From: Enterococcus sp. BWB1-3
GTDB taxonomy: Bacteria > Bacillota > Bacilli > Lactobacillales > Enterococcaceae
Reading direction: 5' to 3'
Assembly: GCF_016745275.1 (NCBI RefSeq)
Contig: NZ_JADOEP010000009.1
Location: 62,001-126,000, forward strand
DNA length: 64,000 bases
The first letter of the stretch is position 1. Each line of letters opens with the position of its first letter. Position numbers and translations under genes: made by a program. Below the pieces are notes generated by a model. It did not search any database, was not told the origin of the DNA, and saw nothing but the letters and a program-made list of their open reading frames with translations. This document shows, one piece after another, positions 17,613 to 26,766 of this stretch.

Positions 17613-18529
17613 GTGCGACACGTTTCCAGCTGAAAAGGCTGGGCACTTGAATAGTTAATTTTCAAGGAGAACTGATGATTCGAGAAATGGAATGACAGAG
17701 TAACGTCTGGAAATGTTTCCTCTGATACTCCGATTGGCAATTGGCTGAGGATAGCAGCGAATGGTCAAAAGCTCGGTGAAGTCGGCTGAGAGTTACCGCA
17801 GTTGTGTAAACAAGCGAAAGCTGTCCGGAGGCGGATGGTGTAACCTATAGGCCGGGAGTCCCAAAAATACTCATGGTGAGAATGTGCATCAGCACTGACA
17901 AATCTGCGAAGGTACAGATCTAGAAGCATGGGATACAGAAATGTATCTACTCCTAATTAGGTTATCCCCCTATAAATGAGTGTAAGTTGCGGTTTAGTAA
18001 AATTCATAGATATGAACAACCGTGTGGCGTTACAGGCGCCAGATAACTACAGGTCTAGAGCAGACACCTAAAAGTATCACAAATGGATAGAATCATCGGA
18101 ACGTGGAAAGCTGGTAACATGGAGGACTAAACCTTCCTGTGAAATGGTTGAGACGAAAAAAATAAACTCATTTATACCAGTGAGAGTAGCGGCACAGTAC
18201 CTGTGAAGCAGTGATAACAAGCTGTGGAGGGATAGCCGCAAGTCAAGCATATTACTGATAAATATGTGCTTTACATAGATAGAAAGAAATGTCTTAAGGC
18301 ATTCAGGATTCAGTGGTTTATTCAAATTAACTGATTTCTGTTCTGATACAGTAATTTTTACTGTTGCTTTCACTAATGTTTTACAACAAAAACCGTTCAA
18401 TTTTGTTGTAAAATAAATGTATATTGATATCAGTAAAATTGATGGAACGCCGTATGAGGTGAAAGTCTCACGTACGGTGTGGTCCGGGGGAAAAGTTGGC
18501 GATTATTTCAAAGGCTTACCTATCGGAAT
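17613..18529 (+). mobile_element. Group II intron without encoded protein
   Basis: The element begins GTGCGAC and ends in AAT, as group II introns do (GUGYG...AY). Domain V is at about 18449-18480: CGCCGTATGAGG, then a GAAA-type tetraloop region TGAAAG, then TCTCACGTACGG. Domain VI follows with a bulged A eight bases from the end (CCTATCGGAAT). Interior segments such as GGATAGCCGCAAGTCAAG and GGAACGTGGAAAGCTGG are typical of bacterial introns of the ltrA type. EBS1 may be TATAAA at 17971-17976, able to pair with the last six exon bases TTTATG. Domain IV, about 150-200 nt, has no reverse transcriptase frame, so splicing or mobility would need a maturase supplied from elsewhere. Confidence 0.88.
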
Positions 18530-19762
18530 CGTGATTTTCCAAGAGAATACATCGGCAACCCAAATCCAGTTACTGATTTTTTTACACCTGTTATTAGAAT
18601 AAACGGGTTGGTCTGGACAGGGACTTTAGCAATTATGGCCGTTGTTTTTGCAATGTCCTTAGGTTTTAATCTGGCAAAAGCCTACAAAGTGGACCCGCTT
18701 TCCGGAGCAATCGTATCTTTGGTTGCCTTTTTCATTGGTTTGCCGGATTCAGCTTCCACTACACTTTCTTTAGCCGGTGAACTTCCATCTGAAGTGGCTA
18801 CAATGATTTCAGATGCAGGCGGTACTGTAGTTACAGAAGGCGGCGTTTCAAGTATCGGCGGAAGTGCCTGGGGCTACTTCAGTTTCGGCTCATACATGGG
18901 CGGCTCCGGATTATTTACAGCAATGATTTTTGGTTTTATTTCAGTAGTCATTTTCTCAATTTTAATGAACAAAAAACTTATTATCAAAATGCCTGACAGT
19001 GTTCCTCCTGCTGTATCAAAAGCATTTGCGGCTATTATTCCGGCAATCGTATCATTATATACTGTCGGTCTGATTCATGATGTGTTTAAACAGATTTCAG
19101 GACAGAATCTGGTTGACTGGATTTCTTCAGCTATCCAGGCTCCGTTAATGCAATTATCTCAGGGATACTTTGCTGTATTTATCATCGTGATTTTGATACA
19201 TGTGCTATGGTTCTTCGGATTGCACGGAACCAACATCATGTCGCCTGTTTTACAAACCTTATATGGTACAGCCATGGTTGAAAATACCAATGCGTATCAA
19301 GCCGGCGAGGAAATTCCATTTAAATGGGTTGCAGGCTCATTTGAAGCATTTGTATGGCCTGGCGGTGCCGGTGTAACACTGGTTCTTCTTATCTGTATTT
19401 TGGTCTTCTCTAAACGTGATGATTATAAAACTGTTGGTAAATTGGGAATCGGTCCTGGTGCCTTTAATATCAATGAACCGGTAATGTTTGGTTTGCCTGT
19501 TGTATTAAATCCAATTTTGATGATTCCATTCGTCTTGGCACCGATTGCAACAGCAACAATCGCTTACTTCGCAACAATGACTGGTCTGGTTAGACCAGTG
19601 GTAGTAAATGTTATCTGGGTAATGCCGACGATTCTCAGCGGCTTCTTGGCTACCGGCGGAGACTGGCGTGCCATTGTACTGACTCTAGTGAATCTGGCAG
19701 TGGCGTTTGTAATTTGGACACCATTTATTCTGGCAGCAAACAAGATGAATCCGGATGATTAA
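18530..19762 (+). CDS. PTS EIIC (cellobiose/beta-glucoside type), exon 2
   Basis: The remaining 410 codons continue the EIIC permease in frame: RDFPREYIG, then membrane segments such as IAIMAVVFAMSLGFNLAKAY-like TLAIMAVVFAMSLGF and KVDPLSGAIVSLVAFF. Later come the substrate-site signature FGLHGTNIMSPV and the NEPVMFGLPVVLNP motif of the family. The open frame extends upstream into the intron 3' end without a ribosome binding site, so translation from this exon alone is unlikely. The gene probably transports a beta-glucoside whose phosphate ester is the substrate of the adjacent GH4 enzyme. A terminator follows. Confidence 0.88.
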   Translation, partial: RDFPREYIGNPNPVTDFFTPVIRINGLVWTGTLAIMAVVFAMSLGFNLAKAYKVDPLSGAIVSLVAFFIGLPDSASTTLSLAGELPSEVATMISDAGGTVVTEGGVSSIGGSAWGYFSFGSYMGGSGLFTAMIFGFISVVIFSILMNKKLIIKMPDSVPPAVSKAFAAIIPAIVSLYTVGLIHDVFKQISGQNLVDWISSAIQAPLMQLSQGYFAVFIIVILIHVLWFFGLHGTNIMSPVLQTLYGTAMVENTNAYQAGEEIPFKWVAGSFEAFVWPGGAGVTLVLLICILVFSKRDDYKTVGKLGIGPGAFNINEPVMFGLPVVLNPILMIPFVLAPIATATIAYFATMTGLVRPVVVNVIWVMPTILSGFLATGGDWRAIVLTLVNLAVAFVIWTPFILAANKMNPDD

Positions 19763-19779
19763 TCTGCAGTACTAAATTT

Positions 19780-19827
19780 TAAAGCTGAGAAATTACACTC
19801 TAATGAGTGAGTTTCTTAGCTTTTTTC
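19780..19827 (+). terminator. Terminator of the PTS gene
   Basis: AAAGCTGAGAAA pairs with TTTCTTAGCTTT (one mismatch) with an inner stem CACTC/GAGTG, followed by a T run. Confidence 0.85.
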
Positions 19828-19893
19828 ATGACTTCATTAGTGTATGGTTCTAAAAATATAATTTTATTAATAATAGAAACAAGAGAATCAAAA

Positions 19894-20048
19894 CGAGGTT
19901 GTGATAGAAGTGTTCTGGCTCAAGAACCAAGTAGGTATCATGCACACCTACTCTGACAAGTCAATCGTAGTGATTTATGACAATAAGTCGGAATATACGA
20001 AAATTGTCAAGAAACACTACTCATAAAATGAATAGCTGTGAATTGATA
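19894..20048 (+). repeat. Dispersed 155-bp repeat, copy 2
   Basis: Nearly identical to 5492-5648 and in the same orientation. In this copy one frame is open from an upstream TAG for about 48 codons and ends NKSEYTKIVKKHYS then TAA, without an ATG at the start or a ribosome binding site. It is likely the end of a truncated multicopy gene or element. Confidence 0.75.
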
Positions 20049-20083
20049 CATTATTTTGACCAGAGCAGCTGTAGAAAATGGAA

Positions 20084-20129
20084 CTAAAAAACTTCCAAAA
20101 CTCAGATTTTACTCTCAGTTTCGGAAGTT
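20084..20129 (-). terminator. Terminator of the flavin lipoprotein gene
   Basis: On the minus strand GAACTTCCGAAACT pairs with AGTTTTGGAAGTT and is followed by TTTTTAG. It lies about 20 nt past the stop codon. Confidence 0.8.
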
Positions 20130-20150
20130 CGTATTAATTAATCAAACAAA

Positions 20151-21290
20151 TTATTTTGCTGCATTCATTGCATCAATGATTACTTGCAGGTATCCGGAAG
20201 TATCAGAGAAGGTTGCCCCTGTTACTACATCAGTTGGGCTGTCATCCTCTCCTAAACCGTCCAGTTCTTTCACTGTATCTTCCAGCTCTTTCACTGTTTT
20301 CCCTAAAGCAAATTCAGTAATTGCCGCCATATTATCTGAATATGCATTGGTTGCTCCGCCTTTATCCGCCATCATTGCTGAATATGCTTCGTTGTTTGCC
20401 TGTTTGGAAGATAATACCAGACCACCCTGAACATCTGCACCAAAATCGGTATCAGAGTTTGGAACACCGCCAAAGTCAGCTGGATCAACATATTGGAATT
20501 CATCCACAGTAACTGTTGCCAGCTTATCGCCATCCAGTGCTACTGTTGTAACAGAGAAGGACTTATCTCCGTGTGGTGCACCTAAAAGCTGTGCTTCTTT
20601 GAAGTCTTCTGTAGTAGTTTTCACGCCTTCAGAAATCATCCCTGTATTCGCTGTATCAATAATCGCTTGTAGATAACCAGAAGTATCAGAGAAGGTTGCC
20701 CCTGTTACTATATCAGCAGGACTGTCATCTTCTCCTAAAGCATCCAAGTCAGCAACAGCTGCTTCCAGTTCTCCAGCAGTTTTACCTACTGCAAAATCAA
20801 TAATTGCATCCATGCTGTCAGACCAATTTTGAGTTGCTCCGCCCTTATCTGCCATCATTGCTGAATATGCTTTGTCATTTTCACGTTTGCTTGCTAAAAC
20901 AGTATCTGTTGGGAAGTTTTCACCAAAAGCACCATCTGCATTCGGTACACCAGTGAAATCATCTGGAGAAACATACTGGAATTCGTCAAACTGAACACCT
21001 AGAATTTTGTCTCCATTCATTGTTACGTTCACTACTGCAAAAGATTTCGTACCATGAGGTGCTGTTAGCAGTTGCCTCATATAGACTGTTCCTTCAGCCG
21101 GTGCTGAATCTTTTGTACTTCCGTCGGCAATTGTAATATCAGCAGTTGCCGCATTGCTTGAGCTTTCCGCAGCAGCTGTACTGCTTGCCTCAGTTGATGA
21201 TGAACTTCCTGTATCTTTACTATCTGAAGCACACCCTGTTACTGCCAGCAACGTTAACAATGCCGCAGTAGTTAAAACGATTTTTTTCAT
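20151..21290 (-). CDS. Extracellular double-FMN-domain lipoprotein (PplA/Cad-like)
   Basis: The 379-aa lipoprotein has a signal peptide with lipobox AVTGC at residues 16-20, a Ser/Ala/Thr-rich linker and two homologous domains of about 140 residues. Each domain ends in a flavinylation motif, DIVTGATFS near 200 and DVVTGATFS near 362, in which the Thr is the known site of covalent FMN attachment by ApbE. This is the layout of PplA, the extracellular electron-shuttle lipoprotein of Listeria and Enterococcus. In E. faecalis the signal peptide of the homologue is processed to pheromone cAD1; here the corresponding residues read TLLAVTG. Transcribed alone with its own terminator. Confidence 0.88.
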   Translation of the reverse strand: MKKIVLTTAALLTLLAVTGCASDSKDTGSSSSTEASSTAAAESSSNAATADITIADGSTKDSAPAEGTVYMRQLLTAPHGTKSFAVVNVTMNGDKILGVQFDEFQYVSPDDFTGVPNADGAFGENFPTDTVLASKRENDKAYSAMMADKGGATQNWSDSMDAIIDFAVGKTAGELEAAVADLDALGEDDSPADIVTGATFSDTSGYLQAIIDTANTGMISEGVKTTTEDFKEAQLLGAPHGDKSFSVTTVALDGDKLATVTVDEFQYVDPADFGGVPNSDTDFGADVQGGLVLSSKQANNEAYSAMMADKGGATNAYSDNMAAITEFALGKTVKELEDTVKELDGLGEDDSPTDVVTGATFSDTSGYLQVIIDAMNAAK

Positions 21291-21595
21291 TTAAATTAGC
21301 CCCCTAAATATAATTGTTTTTCTATTGTTCATTATATCACATTTTAGAAAACAGTCTTTAAAAAATTTAAAAATCGTATTATTATGTTGATATAATTTAT
21401 TAATCAGGCTTAATGAACAATTAATTACAGTTTTCGACTTCTATCTAGGGAAATTTATTATTCTATCAACACAAAAAAATAGAAAGATTGTGCTTAACAT
21501 CACATTCTTTCATATACACTTACGGTCATTCTGAAAATCTATATAAAAGACTGGAAACCATCTGTTGCAGATTTCCAGTCTTTCTCTTTACTATT
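21291..21595. other. Promoter region of the flavin lipoprotein gene
   Basis: A TATAAT on the minus strand near 21331 and an AGGGGG ribosome binding site precede the lipoprotein gene. The rest contains the terminator of the ABC operon (21548-21581) and no other feature that I can see. Confidence 0.45.
21544..21585 (-). terminator. Terminator of the marR-ABC operon
   Basis: AGACTGGAAA and TTTCCAGTCT form a perfect 10-bp stem, followed on the minus strand by a T-rich tail. Confidence 0.85.
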
Positions 21596-23437
21596 TTAGT
21601 CTTCTAATTCTTCAAATTGCGAATTGTATAGCGACGCATAGTAGCCGCCTTGTTTAAGCAGTTCTTCATGGGTTCCCTGCTCTTTAATGTCACCCTCCTG
21701 CATATAAAGAATCTTATCTGCATCCTTTATAGTTGACAGTCGGTGTGCAATAACAAAGGATGTACGACCAGCCATCAGGTTATTCATGGCTTGCTGAATC
21801 AGCCCTTCCGTTCGTGTGTCCACAGACGAAGTGGCTTCATCCAAGATTAGAATCGGTTTGTCTGCCAAAATTGCACGGGCAATTGTCAACAGCTGTTTCT
21901 GACCTTGAGAAATATTGGAAGATTCTTCATTCAATTCCATATTATAGCCGCCTGGTAATGTTTGGATAAAATGATGAACATGGGCTGCTTTTGCCGCTTC
22001 ATATACTTCCTCATCAGTTGCATCTAGTCGACCATAACGAAGATTGTCCATGATTGTTCCTTTAAACAGCCAAGTATCCTGAAGAACCATCCCAATATTT
22101 TTACGGAGATCTGCCCGATTAAAGTCTTTAATGTTGTGTCCATCGATTTTAATCACTCCGGAATTCACATCATAAAAGCGCATTAACAGTTTAACCATTG
22201 TGGTTTTACCGGCTCCAGTCGGACCAACGATTGCTACAGTCTGTCCCGGATCGACATGGGAGCTGAAATCATGGATAACAATTTTATCTGGAGTGTAACC
22301 GAACTGTACATGTTCAAAATCTACTATGCCCCTTGCTTGGTCAAGTTTAACCGGATTTTTAGCCTGTTGATCTTCTTCCTCCTCATCAAGAAATTCAAAA
22401 ACACGTTCTGCAGCTGCAGCCATTGACTGAAGCATATTTGATACTTGAGCAAGTTGAGCAATAGGCTGTGTCAGGTTCCGAACATATTGGATAAACGCCT
22501 GTATATCTCCTACAGTGATAGTCCCATTGTATGCCATAATCCCACCGATGATGGCAACTGCCACATAGCCTAAGTTACCGACAAAATTCATGATCGGCTG
22601 CATTAAGCCTGAAAGAAACTGGGATTTCCACGCAGATTTAAATAGAACATCATTTTGCTCTTTAAACTCTTTAAGTGAGTTTTCTTCATCATTAAACAAC
22701 CGAACAATAGTATACCCGCCGATCGTTTCCTCTACCTTACCATTAATAACACCCAGATATTCCTGCTGTGTTTTAAAATATTTTTGTGAGTTTTTTACAA
22801 CAATCATAATGAGAATAAATGAGATGGGTACAATCAATACTGATATTCCTGTCATCTGCACCGAGATAGACAGCATCATAATAATAACTCCGATAATGGT
22901 AAACGTTGAAGTAATCAACTGTGTGATGGACTGGTTCAGCGACTGTCCCAATGTATCGACATCGTTGGTAATCCGTGACAATACTTCACCTGTTGTACGA
23001 CTTTCAAAATAGTTCATCGGCATACGATCGATTTTTTCTGAAATTTCTTTTCGCATACGATACGTAATTTTTTGTGAAATTGTCGACATAATCCATCCTT
23101 GAATCGTTCCAAAAAGGGCTGCTATAACATATAATCCCAACAGGAAGAACAGAATACCACCGATTTTTTCAAAATCAATACCGCCTGTTCCCTGATATTT
23201 TTCTATTAACCCATTAAAAAGCTCAGTGATTGCCTTTGATAAAATTTTAGGTCCCCAAATATTGAAGATTGTTGAGGCAATCGCAAAAATCATTACAAAA
23301 AAAACGGGGATTTTATAAGCGCCAAGATATGAAACTAACTTTTTAATTGTTCCTTTGAAGTCTTTGGCTTTTTCCACCGGTGCAATCTGTCCGAAGCCGC
23401 CGCCGCGAGGGCGATTTTGTCTTTTCTCTTCTGCCAT
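21596..23437 (-). CDS. ABC multidrug exporter half-transporter (catalytic subunit)
   Basis: The 613-aa protein fuses a six-helix type IV exporter membrane domain (about residues 35-330) to an ATPase domain with Walker A GPTGAGKTT, signature NISQGQKQLL and Walker B ILILDEATSS with a catalytic Glu. It starts 15 nt after its partner gene. Pairing with a subunit whose Walker B ends in Asp is the hallmark of heterodimeric exporters such as EfrCD, LmrCD and TM287/288. Probable substrates are drugs or amphipathic compounds. Confidence 0.92.
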   Translation of the reverse strand: MAEEKRQNRPRGGGFGQIAPVEKAKDFKGTIKKLVSYLGAYKIPVFFVMIFAIASTIFNIWGPKILSKAITELFNGLIEKYQGTGGIDFEKIGGILFFLLGLYVIAALFGTIQGWIMSTISQKITYRMRKEISEKIDRMPMNYFESRTTGEVLSRITNDVDTLGQSLNQSITQLITSTFTIIGVIIMMLSISVQMTGISVLIVPISFILIMIVVKNSQKYFKTQQEYLGVINGKVEETIGGYTIVRLFNDEENSLKEFKEQNDVLFKSAWKSQFLSGLMQPIMNFVGNLGYVAVAIIGGIMAYNGTITVGDIQAFIQYVRNLTQPIAQLAQVSNMLQSMAAAAERVFEFLDEEEEDQQAKNPVKLDQARGIVDFEHVQFGYTPDKIVIHDFSSHVDPGQTVAIVGPTGAGKTTMVKLLMRFYDVNSGVIKIDGHNIKDFNRADLRKNIGMVLQDTWLFKGTIMDNLRYGRLDATDEEVYEAAKAAHVHHFIQTLPGGYNMELNEESSNISQGQKQLLTIARAILADKPILILDEATSSVDTRTEGLIQQAMNNLMAGRTSFVIAHRLSTIKDADKILYMQEGDIKEQGTHEELLKQGGYYASLYNSQFEELED

Positions 23438-23452
23438 TCTTCTCGCTCCTCC

Positions 23453-25834
23453 TTAATCCGCTTCTTCTAAGCCTAATTCAGCATTGCTTAACTGCGATTG
23501 AGCAATTTCCTGATAGACTTCCGATGACTGCATTAGTTCCTCATGTGTTCCCTGATCTACGATGCGTCCCTCATTTAGAACAATGATATTGTCAGCATGA
23601 ATAATTGTAGAGATTTTTTGGGCAACAATGATCTGTGTTGCTTCTTTGATATTTTCAGAAAGAGCTTTACGTAAAGCTACATCTGTCTTATTATCAAGCG
23701 CTGAGAACGAATCGTCAAAAATAAGAATTTTAGGATTTTTTGCCAAAGCACGGGCAATCGACAAACGTTGTTTCTGACCGCCGGAAACATTGGTGCCTCC
23801 TTGAGAAATTTCACGACTGTAGCCTTTTTCATTTGAATCAATAAATTCTTCTGCTTGAGCTGTTTTAGCTGCTTTTCTCATCTGCTCATCTGAAATATCT
23901 GCATCACCGAACTTAATATTCGAAGCAATGTCTCCCGAGAAAAGAACCCCTTTTTGTGGTACAAAGCCCATGATCTCATGCAGTTTATGCAAGGTCATAT
24001 CACGAACATCTACACCGTCAATTGTAATCCGTCCACCTGTTACATCGAAAAGGCGCGGAATTAGATTTACAATGGTTGATTTCCCTGAACCTGTTGAACC
24101 GATCAACGCAGTCGTCTGTCCAGGTTTTGCAGTAAAGTTAATATGATGCAGCACATCTTCATCCGCATCTCCATAGCGAAACTGTACGCCTTCAAACTTC
24201 ACTTCACCCTTAAAGTCATGATCATCTTTTGGTTTTTCAGGATCTTTAATTGTCGGTACTGTTTCCAGTACTTCTTCAACACGACCGGCAGCTACATTTG
24301 CACGAGGCAGGATAATTGAAACCATTGACAGCATCATGAATGCCATAATAATCTGCATTGTATATGTGATAAAGGCCATCATATCCCCAACCTGCAGCTG
24401 CCCATTATTCATGCCGTGTCCGCCAACCCATACAATGAGGATTGAAATACCATTCATCATTAGCATCATGACCGGCATCATAATAGACATGGAGCGATTG
24501 ACAAACAATTGAGTTTTCATCAAGTTTGTATTTGCAACATCAAAGCGCGCTTCCTCATATTTTTCACGTGAAAAAGCACGGATAACTGGTAATCCTGTGA
24601 TAATTTCACGGGAAACCAGATTCACTCTGTCAACTAAGTTCTGCAATGCTTTAAATTTAGGCATAGTAAAGAGCAATAGGGTTAATACCAACACCAGAAC
24701 GGCAACTACAGCAACACCGACAATCCAGCCCATACCTGTTCCTGTTTTGTATACTTTGTAAATTCCGCCGATTCCCAGAATAGGCGCATACAGCACCATC
24801 CGCATAATCATAACAATACCCATTTGCATCTGTTGGATATCATTTGTATTACGAGTGATTAAGGAAGCCGGAGAAAATTTTTCCATTTCAGTATTTGAAA
24901 ATTGAAGCGTTCGTTCATATTGACCAACACGCAAATTGCGTCCAACTGCAGCGGCAACCAGCGAAGCAATCAGTCCAACAATAATTGCAGCAACTGCTGA
25001 AATAAGTGTCAACAGAATCATTTGATATCCGGTTTTCATTATATAGTCCGTTTGGATTTGCTGAATATCCATATCCAATGCTTTATATTCTGCCAAAGTC
25101 AGTTGAATCCCAACTGTCCGCATTGAATTATCACCCAAATCACCCAGGCTTTCTTTGGTAGCTTTGCGTGCTGCCTCAACTTTAGTCGGCATAGCATCTG
25201 TTGCCTCTTTAATGGAATCTGCCAGTTCCTGGGCCTGAGCAGCTTTTGCCTGTGCTTCTGCTGCCAAAGATTCTGCTTCGGCGCCTTTTTCAGCAGCTTC
25301 AGCCATATCTGCTGCTGCAGCCGCAGCTTCTCCGGCAGCTTTTGCCTGTTCTCCTAAAGAAGCAGCTTCGGCACCAAGTTTCCGGGCTTTTTCTGCATCT
25401 TCTGAGATAGCTGTATAGGCATCCAAAACCTTTTTAGCATCACTAGCTCCAGATGAATCTTTTGCCTGTGAAGATGCCAGCATCAGCATTGGCAAATTAA
25501 AAATATCTGCCAGTTTTTCTTCCGTCATATTCTTTTGAAGGTTTAACTTATACACTTCAACTTCTTTTCCATCAATGGTCTCTGTTGTCAGCTTATAATT
25601 GTCTTCAATCGTCTGCTTCTCATCTTCAGTCATAAACATTTTAATTCCCTGAAGAGTTGTCTTCCTTATTTTTTCAGGAGTGGAGTATTCAAGCCCTCCC
25701 TGTTGAATACCGACATCGACAATATTCGATGTTAAGCTCGGTAAACTCAAATCACTACGTGCCTGCACGACTAAAAGTACAAGAACTGCGATGACCGCAT
25801 ACCAGTATTTCCCTAGATATTTAAATATTTTCAC
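23453..25834 (-). CDS. ABC exporter half-transporter with large extracellular insert
   Basis: The 793-aa protein is about 180 residues longer than its partner. The extra part lies between TM1 (about residues 11-27) and TM2 (about 268-290): an extracellular insert of about 240 residues whose centre (about 145-215) is an Ala/Glu-rich predicted coiled coil. The ATPase domain has Walker A GSTGSGKST, signature VSGGQKQRL and Walker B ILIFDDSFSALD, with Asp in place of the catalytic Glu. This makes it the degenerate-site subunit of a heterodimer. It begins two bases after the MarR gene and is coupled to it. Confidence 0.9.
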   Translation of the reverse strand: MKIFKYLGKYWYAVIAVLVLLVVQARSDLSLPSLTSNIVDVGIQQGGLEYSTPEKIRKTTLQGIKMFMTEDEKQTIEDNYKLTTETIDGKEVEVYKLNLQKNMTEEKLADIFNLPMLMLASSQAKDSSGASDAKKVLDAYTAISEDAEKARKLGAEAASLGEQAKAAGEAAAAAADMAEAAEKGAEAESLAAEAQAKAAQAQELADSIKEATDAMPTKVEAARKATKESLGDLGDNSMRTVGIQLTLAEYKALDMDIQQIQTDYIMKTGYQMILLTLISAVAAIIVGLIASLVAAAVGRNLRVGQYERTLQFSNTEMEKFSPASLITRNTNDIQQMQMGIVMIMRMVLYAPILGIGGIYKVYKTGTGMGWIVGVAVVAVLVLVLTLLLFTMPKFKALQNLVDRVNLVSREIITGLPVIRAFSREKYEEARFDVANTNLMKTQLFVNRSMSIMMPVMMLMMNGISILIVWVGGHGMNNGQLQVGDMMAFITYTMQIIMAFMMLSMVSIILPRANVAAGRVEEVLETVPTIKDPEKPKDDHDFKGEVKFEGVQFRYGDADEDVLHHINFTAKPGQTTALIGSTGSGKSTIVNLIPRLFDVTGGRITIDGVDVRDMTLHKLHEIMGFVPQKGVLFSGDIASNIKFGDADISDEQMRKAAKTAQAEEFIDSNEKGYSREISQGGTNVSGGQKQRLSIARALAKNPKILIFDDSFSALDNKTDVALRKALSENIKEATQIIVAQKISTIIHADNIIVLNEGRIVDQGTHEELMQSSEVYQEIAQSQLSNAELGLEEAD

Positions 25835-25836
25835 TT

Positions 25837-26280
25837 TCAGTCACCTTCCTCTTCCAGGGAGAATTTTTGGGAGTATCCTATGAACTTGGAAGTCAGCTCA
25901 ATGAACTTCTTTGTATCTTCCTCACCCATTTGATTAAAAACCCAAATTATTCTCTCACGCATCTCTCTTTTCTCCGCATTTACAGCTTTTTTCCCACGGG
26001 CAGTTAAAGTAACATTAATACGGCGACGATCTTTAGGGTCCATGTGACGAATAATTTGTCCTTTTTTCTCTAAACTTCCTAAAACAGCCGCAATCCGTGC
26101 ACTTGAAAGATTCAATGAATCAGCCAAATATTTAGGACTGATCGGTTCACCCTGAATATCAAGAAACTTGATGACAATGTTTTCACCTCTGTTACTCTTT
26201 TCAAACCGGCTAAATGCACCATCACGATTTTGGATCATCAATTGAACGAGCTCTTTTTCAGCTTCTTCCGCGAATGACAT
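25837..26280 (-). CDS. MarR-family transcription regulator
   Basis: The 147-aa winged-helix protein has the MarR core: PKYLADSLNLSSARIAAVLGS as recognition helix and HMDPKDRRRINVTLTARGKKA as the wing. It is the first gene of the exporter operon, which it most likely represses. A near-perfect inverted repeat 38-66 bp upstream of its start is the probable operator. The ligand is unknown but probably a transported compound. Confidence 0.92.
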   Translation of the reverse strand: MSFAEEAEKELVQLMIQNRDGAFSRFEKSNRGENIVIKFLDIQGEPISPKYLADSLNLSSARIAAVLGSLEKKGQIIRHMDPKDRRRINVTLTARGKKAVNAEKREMRERIIWVFNQMGEEDTKKFIELTSKFIGYSQKFSLEEEGD

Positions 26281-26317
26281 AGGAGTCCTCCTTTTTTCAA
26301 AATAATTATATTGAATT

Positions 26318-26346
26318 ATTAATAACTAATAGTGTTAGTAATTAAT
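26318..26346. promoter_or_regulatory. Probable MarR operator
   Basis: ATTAATAACTAA and TTAGTAATTAAT form an inverted repeat with 11 of 12 pairs and a 5-bp spacer. Size and position, just upstream of the marR start, are typical for MarR autoregulation. Confidence 0.7.
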
Positions 26347-26724
26347 GCTATTCGATATTAACGCAGTTAGTTATAGAAGTCAATAGAATTGAATAAAAAA
26401 TCTAATGAGTGTATTTCTATTTAACAAGCTTTAGACTTTGATGTTCTAGTAGGGAGGATGAAGAACAGTTGGCTTATTTCATTCAAATAAACTATCATCT
26501 CTAACAGAACTTTTTTTGTTTTTTGGATAAAATGTATCATCCATAAACAGCTAAGAAACTTAACTTTCGACACTTCAGATTAATTCTGGAATTTGCTAGA
26601 TAAAGCTTAGGAAGCTCTCATCTTTTGTAATTTCAAATTATAGAAACCACCTTTTTAAATCAGTTTTTCTTTATAGAAAAACTGATATTCCTTCCAACTC
26701 TGAATTATTCAATATTCAGATAAT

Positions 26725-26766
26725 AAAAAAAATCCTTAGACATACATAAAGTCCAAGGATTTTTTA
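26725..26766. terminator. Bidirectional terminator-like hairpin
   Basis: AAAAAATCCTTAGAC pairs with GTCCAAGGATTTTTT with a single mismatch and a 9-nt loop. No intact gene abuts it, so it may belong to a lost gene. Confidence 0.7.

Noticed and set aside
18077-18400. 107-codon minus-strand frame inside the intron
   Set aside because: It lies in structured intron RNA, opposite the sense of the element, and shows no reverse transcriptase or maturase motif.
18417-18602. Open frame across the 3' end of the intron
   Set aside because: It runs through domain V and VI of the group II intron and leaves frame with the EIIC exon; no ribosome binding site.
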